Shown: piece by piece, positions 29,749 through 39,946 of the stretch | How the letters are laid out: each line of letters starts with the position of its first letter | How positions within the stretch are numbered: position 1 is the stretch's first letter | Assembly: GCA_001312645.1 (NCBI GenBank) | Contig: BBEG01000002.1 | Coordinates: forward strand, 1-64,000 | DNA length: 64,000 nucleotides | Origin: Rhodococcus sp. JCM 9791 | GTDB taxonomy: Bacteria > Actinomycetota > Actinomycetes > Mycobacteriales > Mycobacteriaceae | Direction: 5' to 3' | The notes under the pieces: model-generated | Told to the model about the DNA's origin: nothing | The model's database searches: none | The model's input: the letters and a program-made list of their open reading frames with translations, nothing else | Translations under genes and position numbers: made by a program

Positions 29749-30651
29749 TCAGTCGTGCAGCGTGCGGTCGTACTTTGTGCGAAGGTGATCGCCTACTTGA
29801 TTGAGGCCGAACACCGTGAGGAAGATGACGAGTGAAGGAACCATCACCAGGTGAGGTGACGTGGACAGCGCGTCCTTGCCATCGTTGATCATCCCGCCCC
29901 AGCTCGGCTGCGGCGGCGGAATGCCGAGGCCGAGGAAGCTCAGGGAGCCCTCGGCAACGATGAGAGCCGCCATCACGATGGGGAGGTAGGACGCGAGCGG
30001 CGCGATCACGTTGGGCGTGATCTCTCGGAACAGGATGCGGCCGTTCCCGGCTCCCATGTTCTTTGCAGCCCTGACGAATTCACGCGACGACCAGGAAAGA
30101 GTATTCGCGCGGGACAGTCTGATGAACGACGGAACAGCCATCAGACCGAGGCCCAGCAGCATGGTCGGCACGCTCGGAGTCAGGATCGACGCCAGCGCGA
30201 GGAGAAGGATCAGCGGGGGAAACGCGAGCATGGCATCGGTGATCAGGGTGATCACGGAGTCGAGCTTCTTGCCGAAGTAGCCTGAGATCAAGCCGAAGAA
30301 GGAGCCGATCACGAACCCGGTCAGGCCGGCGACGGCACCTATGACGAGCGAGACCTGCGCGCCGTAGACGATGCGCGAGAGCATCGATCGGCCGAGTGTA
30401 TCTGTTCCCAGGACCAGGTCGAGGGACTCGAACGACGGGGGCTGACGAGGAGATCCGATCGGAACATCGTAGGGCGCAATGGGAAGCAGGCCTGCGAAGA
30501 TCGCGGCACCGATGATGACGACAAGCCAGACGATCGACAGGTAGACCAGGATCGAACGCTGTTTCTTTACGGCCGGGACGTCGGGTAACGTCGCGGCGCT
30601 CTTTCCCGTGGAGACGCCGTCTCCACGCTTCTCGAGCGCGACCTGCGTCAT
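29749..30651 (-). CDS. ABC importer permease, DppC-like
   Basis: About 300-residue inner-membrane permease with N-terminal segment, about six hydrophobic helices and the EAA coupling loop REFVRAAKNMGAG. ATG at 30651 reads TQVALEKRGDG and has GGAGC just upstream. In the sequence as given it is in one open frame with the upstream permease; I separate them because the upstream protein, after restoring two bases near 30672, ends with RVRKVVGA and a TGA overlapping this ATG. Confidence 0.8.
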   Translation of the reverse strand: MTQVALEKRGDGVSTGKSAATLPDVPAVKKQRSILVYLSIVWLVVIIGAAIFAGLLPIAPYDVPIGSPRQPPSFESLDLVLGTDTLGRSMLSRIVYGAQVSLVIGAVAGLTGFVIGSFFGLISGYFGKKLDSVITLITDAMLAFPPLILLLALASILTPSVPTMLLGLGLMAVPSFIRLSRANTLSWSSREFVRAAKNMGAGNGRILFREITPNVIAPLASYLPIVMAALIVAEGSLSFLGLGIPPPQPSWGGMINDGKDALSTSPHLVMVPSLVIFLTVFGLNQVGDHLRTKYDRTLHD

Positions 30652-31599
30652 GCTCCGACCACCTTCCTGACCCGCGTCGATGACTTGGTAGCTGAGGTCG
30701 ACGAGGGTGTTGATACCGACGTACACGACCGCGATGAAGACGACGATGCCCTGCACCATGATTACGTCACGTGACGTGATGGACGAAGCAACCAACTGCC
30801 CCAATCCTGGTAGACCGAAGAGTGTTTCGACGATCACGGTGCCTCCGATCAGCCGTCCGAGGTTGATGCCCGCGACCGTGATGAGTGAGAAAGACGATGG
30901 CCGCAGCGCGTGCCGGAGCATCACGTACCAGGAGGGCATCCCCTTGGCTCGCGCCGACGCCACGAAGTCCTCGCGAAGCGTGCCGATGAGGTCGGTACGC
31001 AACAGTCGGTGGAATGCGGCGATCTCGGTGAGCGCGATCGCGATCGCCGGGAGGATCGCACCGCGCAGGTTGTCGCCGAGCCCTTCGCTCAGCCGCGACC
31101 AGCCCATCACCGGGAAGATCTGCAGCTGGATCGCGAAGTAGTAGATCAGCACCGGACCGGCGATGAATGCCGGCACCGAGAGAAACACTGCCGACAGTGC
31201 GTTGATCGCCCGGTCGACCTTGCTGCCCGGACGCGAAGCCGAGACGATGCCCATCACGAGGGATACGACCAACGCGATGATCAGCCCCATGGCCGCGAGC
31301 TGCAGCGTGACGGGCAGACGCTCGACGATCGCCTCGCTCACCGATTGCCCTGTCAGCGGGGAGGTCCCCAGATCGCCGCGCACTGCGTTGCCCAGCCAGT
31401 CGATGTACCGAACCCAGAACGGTTGATCCAGGCCGAGTTCGGAGTTCATCTGGGCGACCGCTTCGGGCGTGGCGTTTTCGCCCAGGATTACCTGCGCAAC
31501 CGATCCCGGCGCGAAACTGAGCAGGGCGACGACCGCAATCGTGACCAGCAGGACAACCAGAATGCTGCGCCCCACCCGTTTGGAAACCGTGGATATCAT
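30648..31599 (-). CDS. ABC importer permease, DppB-like
   Basis: About 317-residue permease and first gene of the importer unit. The N-terminal helix (SILVVLLVTIAVVALL), the large loop with GLDQPFWVRYIDWLGN, and the EAA loop EDFVASARAKG are typical of DppB/OppB. The end YQVIDAG runs straight on into the DppC-like protein in the given sequence; a two-base loss near 30672 would explain this, since the restored frame gives a normal C terminus and an ATGA overlap. The alternative is a genuine gene fusion. Confidence 0.8.
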
Positions 31600-31707
31600 C
31601 CGAACTCAACTTTCATCGCGATACCGGAATCGTGCCGCCCAGAACAAGAGACGAAGTGCTTGTGACGGCTCCCACAGTAGGACGTTCTCGCGCTGACGGC
31701 AATATCA

Positions 31708-31735
31708 GTTCACATAAAACAGAACCTATTTGTTC
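31708..31735. promoter_or_regulatory. Overlapping GTTC/GAAC dyads upstream of the ABC importer unit
   Basis: GTTC (31708), GAAC (31722) and GTTC (31732) form two overlapping inverted repeats, GTTC-N10-GAAC and GAAC-N6-GTTC, in an AT-rich patch about 110 bases before the DppB-like start. The contrast with the surrounding GC-rich DNA suggests a promoter with an operator. Confidence 0.35.
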
Positions 31736-31818
31736 AAATTACAGAACGGCAATCTTGCACCCCGGCAACATTTGGCAGATCCGGGCAGAACGGGGATCAT
31801 AAACGGGCTCACGGCACG

Positions 31819-31859
31819 ACGAAAACCCGCGTCACAGTTGCCTGTACGCGGGTTTTCGT
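31819..31859 (-). terminator. Terminator after the SCPx-type thiolase gene
   Basis: Perfect 14-bp arms ACGAAAACCCGCGT (31819-31832) and ACGCGGGTTTTCGT (31846-31859) with a 13-base loop, nine bases beyond the thiolase stop on the minus strand. Confidence 0.8.
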
Positions 31860-31867
31860 GCTGATCA

Positions 31868-33023
31868 TCAGCCGGCTGCCGACTCCAGGATCGTCACGGC
31901 CGCAACGGCAGTCGGACCTCCCACATTGTGCGCCAACCCGATCCGAGCTCCGTCCACCTGGTTGGCAGCGTCGCCACGCAGCTGCTCGAACAGTTCGACG
32001 CACTGGGCAACTCCGGTGCGCCCGGAGGGTGCCCCTTCGTGTTGAGCCCTCCACTGGGGTTGACAGGGAGCGATCCTTCGACACCCGTACCACCGGACTC
32101 GATGAGTTTGAACGCCTCGAACTTCTCGGCGAACCCGAGATCCTCGTAGCTGATCAGCTCGATGCCCGTGAAGTAGTCGTGTACCTCCGCCACGTCGATG
32201 TCGGACGGAGTCATCCCTGCCATCGCAAACGCCTGCTTCGCCGCGCGCACTGTCGCAGGGAAGGAGGTCAGGTCGCGCTTGTGCTGGTGCATAACCGAAT
32301 CGAGCCGACGCCACTTCCACGTATCCAGACAGGACGATCGGTGAATCTGTCGACCATATCCTCTGCGACCAGAACCACCGCAGCGGCGCCGTCGCTCTGC
32401 GGTGCGCAGTCGTAGACGCCGAAGGGGGTGACCACCGCATCCGCCGCGAGAACCTCTTCGACGGTGAGCTCGAATCGTCGGCATGCCTTGGGGTTACTCA
32501 TCGCATTGTGGTGATTCTTGACCGCCACCATCGCCATGTGCTCACGGGTTGCCGGCGATTCGTGCAGGTACCTGCGTACATGCAGCGCGAATCCGGCCTG
32601 CGCCAACCCGAGTGGGTAATCCCAGGCCATGTCGCGGGACATGGCCTCCCATTCCCACAGCATCCCTTTCGACGCTGTTTCGCGGAGCTTGTCGGCTCCC
32701 ACGACGAGCGCGACGTCGTAGGCTCCGGATGCGATGCCGAACATGGCATTTCGGATCGCGTCGTGCCCCGTGGCACACGAATTCTCGACGCGGGTCACAG
32801 GGATATCGCGTAGGCCCAGGGTGTCGGCGAGGATCCCCGACGGAAATCCGTCGGTGGTGCCCATGGAGCCGAACCAAGCCGCCTGCAGGTCCGAGAGGTC
32901 GAGCCCCTTGTCGACACTCGCCGCGCACTCCGAGAACGCCATCGGCAGAAGGTCTCTGATGCCCAACGCGAAATGCTCCGCGAACGGCGTCATTCCCGCA
33001 CCGACGATCGCTACGTTCCTCAT
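31868..33023 (-). CDS. SCPx-type thiolase family protein (two frameshifts)
   Basis: About 385-residue thiolase of the lipid-transfer-protein/SCPx group, which cleaves or forms C-C bonds in 3-oxoacyl-CoA esters. The nucleophile region is VENSCATGHDAIRNA with the cysteine kept; later blocks are EVHDYFTGIELISYEDLG and NPSGGLNTKGHPPGA. Frameshifts lie near 32285 and 32030. ATG at 33023 overlaps the stop of the upstream thiolase-like/DUF35 gene, so the two proteins probably work as a complex. It is last in the aldehyde-dehydrogenase/CaiB unit and is followed by a terminator. Confidence 0.85.
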
Positions 33024-34221
33024 GCCGCGTCCTCCGTTCCCGCACCGACCGTGCCCGCAGTATCAGGCTCGAATGCATAGCCGTAGTCGGGCACGCCCGA
33101 GCGGACGGCCACCCGCCTGAGTACCAGTCGACCTCGATCTCCGATGTCGACCGTGCCCGCGTCGACACCGGTGACCCGCACCAGTGCCCGCACCCCTACC
33201 TCGTCGAGTTCGACGATCACAAGTGTGTACGGCGTCTTCAGTCCGGGGACCGGGACGTGCACAGTCACCTCGGTGTACACGACGCCGGTGCGAGGCAGTT
33301 CGACGAAGGTGTAGTCCGTCTTCAATGTTCCGTCATGATCCACCCGGTATCGAGGGGGAAGTCCAGTTCGTCGCTGTCCGAGAACTTTCCCGCCTCCCAC
33401 CGCACCTTCGCTTCGAAGGCCCGCTCGTAGGCGGCAAGGGAGATGGGAATCTCACCGGCCGCGAGCTGGCCGGAGTCGGACAGCGGCTGCGCGGCTCGCT
33501 CTCGACGAAGGACCGAAGCCGAGCCGTCCGCGACCGTGATCCCCGACAGACTCGCCTGTTCGATCCCCACCAACGGCCCGGTCGTACCTGCTTCCGCCAT
33601 GGCTGCCAACGCGAACAGACTCGAACTCGCGCCGGTGGTGGGAAGCGCAACTGTCTCGCCGATGGCCAGGGGTGCCGCGTCCTTGCGCCCGATGCCCGCG
33701 ACGACGACGGGGCTGTCGACCCACGCCGTCGTCAAGGACGCAAGATAGCCGCGCTTCTTGAGCAGTCGCGGATCGCCGTAGTCGTGGACGTCCCCCGAAC
33801 TGTTCCGCGTACGGACCGGCAGACTGCGGGACACCCGCGCGGCGGTGCGCACCTGCAGCCCGCGTTCTGCTGTGAGCGCCGCTGCCGCACCGGCAGCGTC
33901 GATATCGACACCGATCACAAGTGTCCTGGGCCTGGCCGAGCCGAGTGCGTCGAGTGTCGCAGGAGCCCCGCCCAATCGCTCGATGACTTCGAGCTCTGGA
34001 TCGAGCCCGAGGCCGGCGAGAAGCACCGCGGCATTGCTGCTCTCCGTGAGCGGCAGGTCGCGGCTCACGAGCACGACGTACTCGACGGAACCTCCGGACT
34101 CGAGTGCGGCGCGACCTGCTTCTACAGCAAGCGTGATCGCGTCCTCGTCGTCTCCCGGCACCCGGGAGTCGGCTGTACCCCAGCATGGCAGGTAGGTACC
34201 GATCGAAGCGATGTATGGCAT
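33020..34221 (-). CDS. Thiolase-like (HMG-CoA-synthase-like) domain fused to a DUF35 OB-fold (one frameshift)
   Basis: About 400 residues in two parts. The first, residues 1-290, starts PYIASIGTYLPCWGT and has the thiolase-fold pattern of HMG-CoA-synthase-like proteins; at the usual nucleophile site it reads ERLGGAPATLDALG without a cysteine, so it may be non-catalytic. The second is a DUF35 OB-fold, PPRYRVDHDGTLKTDYTFVE to GVPDYGYAFEP. A one-base shift near 33360 separates them; restoring it gives a continuous protein. Zinc-ribbon cysteines are absent. It overlaps the thiolase gene and is probably its partner. Confidence 0.7.
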
Positions 34222-34254
34222 GGGACTCTCCCGACGAACTAGGCGACTGCCGAA

Positions 34255-35454
34255 CTAGGTGACTGCACCGGCAGTCTTGAGGGCAATGATCCGCTCCCAA
34301 TCGAGGCCGAGCTCGAGGAGAACTTCCTCTGTCTGAGCGGCGAATTCGGGTGCCGCTCCGATGCTCGGAGCCGTGACGTCGAACTGCACCGGGTTGCTCA
34401 CCAGCTCGAGTTCACCGGCCTTGATGATGTACTCGTTCGCCCGGACCTGCGGGTCGCTCGCCACTTGCAGGGAGTCCTGCACGGGCGCCCACGGACCGGA
34501 GAGACTTCCGAAACGCTCGGTCCACTCGGGGAGCGTGCGGGCGCGGATCGCCTCACGAATGAGTTCCACGGCTTCTGCAGTGTGTGCGGCTATCTGCTCC
34601 GCCCCGACGAAACGCGGATCGTCGATGAGTTCCGGGCGCTCGATGAGCGTGCACACCTCGGCCCAGTACTTCGCCGGCTGCAGCATGACGAACGACAGGA
34701 AGCGTCCGTCCGCGGTCTCGTACAACCCGGACAGCGGTTGGTGAGTGCACCATGCCCACCGGTACCGGCGCCACCATGTGATCCTGCATGTGCACCGACA
34801 ACGCGATCCCGTGGCCCATGGCCCACACGCCGCTACTGAGCAACGACACGTCGACGATCGACGGCTCGCCGGTACGTTCACGCTTGAACAGTGCCGCCGA
34901 GATGCCACCCGCGAGGTTCGTGCCGGAGATGGTGTCGCCGAACGCCGGCCCCGGAGGAGTGATCATGCCTTCGGTCCCCGGCGGTGTGAGGGTGGCAGCG
35001 ATTCCCGCCCGGGCCCAGAAAGCGGTCATGTCGTAGCCGCCCTTGTCGGACTCCTCGCCACGTGGACCGAGCGCACTTCCGCGCGCATAGATCACCTTCG
35101 GGTTCACAGCCCGGATATCATCGACGTCGATACCGAATTTCGCCCGGGCCTGCGGGAGGAAGCTCGTCAGGAAGACATCGCAGTTGCGAGCGAGGTCGTG
35201 GAGGAGTTCCCGGCCCTCGGTCGTACTCATATCGAGGCCGATGCTGCGCTTCCCGCGGTTCGCGTGTTCGACGTTGGGATTCGGGTCGCCTTCGACACGC
35301 ATAGGACCAATCTGACGGAGGCCACGCTGCGGATCACCGGTGACGGCGTGCTCGACCTTGATGACGTCGGCGCCCCACTCTGCAAGTACTGCACCCGCAG
35401 AGGGAACGAACCCGTACATCGCGACCTCGAGGACGCGAACCCCTTCCAGCGGCC

Positions 35455-35458
<4 letters not shown>
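34255..35458 (-). CDS. CaiB/BaiF family III CoA-transferase (one frameshift)
   Basis: About 400-residue CoA-transferase that moves CoA between acids. Typical blocks are [29 protein letters not shown] and [18 protein letters not shown] with the catalytic aspartate. The shift near 34740 joins VPVGMVHS to [18 protein letters not shown] at 35458 overlaps the aldehyde dehydrogenase stop. In this unit it probably loads CoA on the acid made by the dehydrogenase, but donor and acceptor are unknown. Confidence 0.87.
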
Positions 35459-36952
<1,494 letters not shown>

Positions 36953-36973
36953 TCCGTCTCCTCACACTGGTGG

Positions 36974-36998
36974 AAATAATATTCTCGCATCTGAGAAT
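36974..36998. promoter_or_regulatory. Candidate operator with perfect dyad ATTCTC-N6-GAGAAT
   Basis: ATTCTC at 36981-36986 and GAGAAT at 36993-36998 are perfect 6-bp arms, about 30 bases upstream of the aldehyde dehydrogenase. The left part, AAATAATATTCTC, also resembles the AGAATAGNATTCT dyads, and TTCTCGCATCTG is repeated exactly in the site at 37145 on the other side of this divergent gap. Confidence 0.5.
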
Positions 36999-37133
36999 CA
37001 GAGATCTGCTGGACGCGACTGTACCAAGTCAACCGGCTCACGCCTACCCCAGAACGTGATTCACGCCACCGATACTAAGTGGGAAGACACCGGCGAGACC
37101 CGGACAAATCCGGTCTTGCAACCCCCAATCGAA

Positions 37134-37159
37134 CGAGAGTATGGTTCTCGCATCTGGAA
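37134..37159 (+). promoter_or_regulatory. Candidate operator/promoter upstream of the dioxygenase gene
   Basis: CGAGA-N7-TCTCG (37134-37150) is followed without a gap by a copy of TTCTCGCATCTG (37145-37156) shared with the site at 36982. The TfdA-like gene starts at 37171, so this probably covers its promoter. Confidence 0.45.
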
Positions 37160-37170
37160 GGGAGATTCTT

Positions 37171-37979
37171 GTGATTGAGACAACAGCACTCAGTCCGTCG
37201 CTCGGGGTAGAAGTCACCGGCCTCGACAGCCTCGACGACGACTCGGTGGTGGCGCGACTGCTCGAGGCGCTCAAATGGCGAGGGGTGTTGCTCATCCGCG
37301 GCCTGAACCTCGACGACGAGGGCCAGCTGGCCTTCAGCCGTCGTCTGGGGAAGTTGGTACAGCCGGCGCCGGGGCAGGAAATCTTCACTGTCTCACTCGA
37401 TCCCGCAAAGACGCCTACGGCCGAATATCTCAAGGGCACTTTCTGCTGGCACATCGACGACACCACCAACGACGTCCCGGCCAAGGCGACCACACTGTCT
37501 GCGCGCCACGTCGCGATGGTCGGCGGCGGGACCGAATTCGCCAATACCTACGCCGCATACGAGAACCTTCCCGCGCATGAGAAGAAGCGCTACGAAGGTC
37601 TGCGGGTCGTCCACAGCTTCGAGGCCGCGCAGCGCCTTGTGTACCCCGACCCCACCGACGAGCAGGTCGCCGGATGGCGCCGGCTTCCCGAGCACGAGTC
37701 CTCGCTCGTGTGGGATCGCCGCGACGGCCGCCGGTCGCTCGTGATCGGAGCAACAGCCGATCGAATCGTGGGCATGAGCCCGAAGAGAGCCGCGAACTCC
37801 TCGACGAACTCCTCACGTGGACCACACAGGAGCGCTTCGTCTACTCGCACGAGTGGTCGGTCGGAGACCTCGTCGTCTGGGACAACACGGGCATGCTGCA
37901 CCGTGCTCTCCCGTACGATCCGTCCTCCGAGCGCCTCATGCGTCGCACCACGATCGTGGGTGACGAAGCATGGGCGTGA
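37171..37979 (+). CDS. TauD/TfdA-family Fe(II)/2-oxoglutarate dioxygenase (one frameshift)
   Basis: About 269-residue non-haem iron dioxygenase. The iron-binding HxD is in FCWHIDDTTND and the distal histidine in GMLHRALPYDP, with the C-terminal arginine in MRRTTIVGD binding 2-oxoglutarate. Members hydroxylate aliphatic or phenoxy acids, taurine or alkyl sulfates. The shift is near 37780. GTG at 37171 has GGAAGGGAG upstream. It overlaps the next SDR and heads the nine-gene plus-strand unit. The substrate is unknown. Confidence 0.87.
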
Positions 37980-38680
37980 AAACAGCAGTCGTCACCGGCG
38001 GAAGCTCGGGAATCGGCAAGGCCATCGCGGAGCGTCTGCGCAAGGATGGCTACCAGGTCGCTGTCTTCGATCTGAACCCGTCCGGTGCAGAGCTCGAATA
38101 CAAGGTCGACGTCTCCGATCCCGAACAGATCGCGGCAGCGTTCGCGCAGGTGCGCGAAGAGCTGGGGCCCGTGACGATCCTCGTCAACGGTGCAGGCCTC
38201 GAGTTGTACAAGCGATTCAAGAACATCGACTACGCCACCTGGCAGAAGGTCATCGGCGTCAATCTCGGCGGCGTGTTCCACTGCGTCCAGGCCGCGCTCC
38301 CCGACATGATCGAAGCAGGCTGGGGACGCATCGTGAACATCTCCTCATCGAGCGCGCAGTCGGGACAGCAGTTCATGTCCGCGTACGTCTCGGCCAAAGC
38401 CGCCGTCAACGGGCTCACGAAGTCGCTCGCGCTCGAATACGGACCCGAGGGAATCACCGTCAACGCGGTCCCCCCCGGATTCGTCGACACCCCCATGCTC
38501 CGCCGCTCCGAGAGCAAAGGTCTACTCGGCGGCACCATCGAAGACCACATCCAGCGCACACCGGTCCGTCGGGCCGGCCGTCCCGAAGACATCGCCGCTG
38601 CGTGTGCCTTCCTGATCTCGGAGGAAGCCGGCTACATCACCGGACAGATCCTCGGCGTCAACGGTGGCCGAAACACATAG
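37970..38680 (+). CDS. Short-chain dehydrogenase/reductase (FabG-like)
   Basis: Intact 236-residue classical SDR. Cofactor motif TGGSSGIG, NGAG, active site NISSSSAQSG and YVSAK, and end TGQILGVNGGRN. It has the short FabG-like form and could act on a 3-hydroxyacyl-CoA or a small alcohol. Its start overlaps the dioxygenase stop, so it probably handles the alcohol made by that enzyme (inferred from position). Confidence 0.88.
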   Translation: MGVKTAVVTGGSSGIGKAIAERLRKDGYQVAVFDLNPSGAELEYKVDVSDPEQIAAAFAQVREELGPVTILVNGAGLELYKRFKNIDYATWQKVIGVNLGGVFHCVQAALPDMIEAGWGRIVNISSSSAQSGQQFMSAYVSAKAAVNGLTKSLALEYGPEGITVNAVPPGFVDTPMLRRSESKGLLGGTIEDHIQRTPVRRAGRPEDIAAACAFLISEEAGYITGQILGVNGGRNT

Positions 38681-38735
38681 CAGTACGTAGTCAGCAGTGC
38701 GTAATCGCAATACGTAAATCGCAGTACGTGAACAC
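38681..38735. repeat. Four degenerate tandem copies of CAGTACGTAATCG
   Basis: Units start at 38681, 38695, 38708 and 38722 (spacing 14, 13, 14) with core CA(G/A)T(A/G)CGTA. The array directly follows an SDR stop codon and precedes a small GGCCC-N6-GGGCC hairpin at 38740-38755, within the 111-base gap before the next gene. Function unknown; it may be a protein-binding or transcription-attenuation element. Confidence 0.55.
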
Positions 38736-38791
38736 TGCCGGCCCATCATCGGGCCTGTGAAAACCACACACTCGATCGAAAGGGACGAACA

Positions 38792-39652
38792 GTGGGACGC
38801 GTAGAAGGCAAGGTCGCATTCATCACCGGCGCGGCGCGAGGTCAGGGCCGCAGCCACGCGGTCAAACTCGCATCCGAGGGCGCCGACATCATCGCGGTCG
38901 ATCTGTGCCACAACGTCGACAGCATCACCTATGCGATGGCTACCCCTGAAGACCTCGAGGAGACCGCCCGCCTCGTCGAGAAGGAAGGTCGCCGCATCGT
39001 CACTGTGCAGGCGGACGTCCGCATCGCCGAACAGATGCGTGCGGCAGCCAAGCAGGGCATCGACGAACTCGGCAAGATCGACATCGTCGTTGCGCAGGCG
39101 GGCGTGGCAGGCATGCGCGGAGAACCGCAGGTGGCGGCGTGGTCCGACACGGTCGACATCAACCTGGTCGGCACCATCAACGCCGTGCAGGCCGCCCTGC
39201 CGTATCTCAACGAGGGCGCCTCGATCATCGCGACCGGCTCGACCGCCGCACTCATGGATGTATCGAAGAAGGATCAGCCCGGCAAGGACCTCGGTGGCGC
39301 GGCCTACGTGTTCTCCAAGCGCGCTCTGACGCACTTCATCCACGATCTGGCAACCCACCTCGCCCCGCGTGGTATTCGCGCGAACGTGCTGCACCCCACC
39401 AACTGCAACACGGACATGCTGCAGAGCGAAACGATGTACAAGTCGTTCCGTCCTGATCTCGAGCACCCCACCCGCGCGGACGCAGAGCCCGTGTTCAGCG
39501 TCCAGCAGGCGATGAAGATTCCGTACATCGAGGTCGAGGACAGCAGCAACATGGTGCTCTTCCTCGCATCCGAGGAGTCCCGCTATGTCACCGGCATGCA
39601 GATGCGCGTCGACGGTGGCGGCTACCTCAAGTGGTACGACCACCACCTGTGA
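38792..39652 (+). CDS. Mycofactocin-coupled SDR (carveol-dehydrogenase-like)
   Basis: Intact 286-residue SDR. The start VEGKVAFITGAARGQGRSHA, with GARGQGRSHA, is the hallmark of the mycofactocin-coupled SDR subfamily, whose tightly held NAD is recycled by the peptide-derived cofactor mycofactocin. The end reads TGMQMRVDGGGYL. The GTG start at 38792 follows AAAGGGAC. No mycofactocin synthesis genes are in this window. It likely oxidises a secondary or terpenoid-like alcohol. Confidence 0.9.
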   Translation: MGRVEGKVAFITGAARGQGRSHAVKLASEGADIIAVDLCHNVDSITYAMATPEDLEETARLVEKEGRRIVTVQADVRIAEQMRAAAKQGIDELGKIDIVVAQAGVAGMRGEPQVAAWSDTVDINLVGTINAVQAALPYLNEGASIIATGSTAALMDVSKKDQPGKDLGGAAYVFSKRALTHFIHDLATHLAPRGIRANVLHPTNCNTDMLQSETMYKSFRPDLEHPTRADAEPVFSVQQAMKIPYIEVEDSSNMVLFLASEESRYVTGMQMRVDGGGYLKWYDHHL

Positions 39653-39737
39653 TCACCGGCCCCGGCCGTCGCGCCGGAAGCCGACTCCCTGAAATGTACA
39701 GCCCATCACCGATACCCATTCGAACGGGAGGAACGCA

Positions 39738-39929
39738 ATGAAGGTGCGAGTCGACCCCGATCGCTGCCAGGGACACACGTTGTGCGCCATGGCAGCACCG
39801 GATGTCTTCGAACTGAGCGAGATCGACGGCCACGCCACGGCCATCGATACCGAGATCCCCGAACACCTCGAGGAGAACGTCCACGAGGCCGTGCGCTCAT
39901 GTCCTGAGCAAGCGATCACCATTCTCTGA
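39738..39929 (+). CDS. Small 3Fe-4S-type ferredoxin
   Basis: Intact 63-residue ferredoxin. The cysteine pattern is RCQGHTLCAMAAP, then RSCPEQAIT, with only three cluster cysteines, as in the 3Fe-4S ferredoxins that give electrons to actinobacterial P450s. The start at 39738 has GGGAGG upstream. It lies 17 bases before the P450 gene, its probable partner. No ferredoxin reductase gene is nearby. Confidence 0.92.
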   Translation: MKVRVDPDRCQGHTLCAMAAPDVFELSEIDGHATAIDTEIPEHLEENVHEAVRSCPEQAITIL

Positions 39930-39946
39930 TTCCCGAGAGGACAGTC

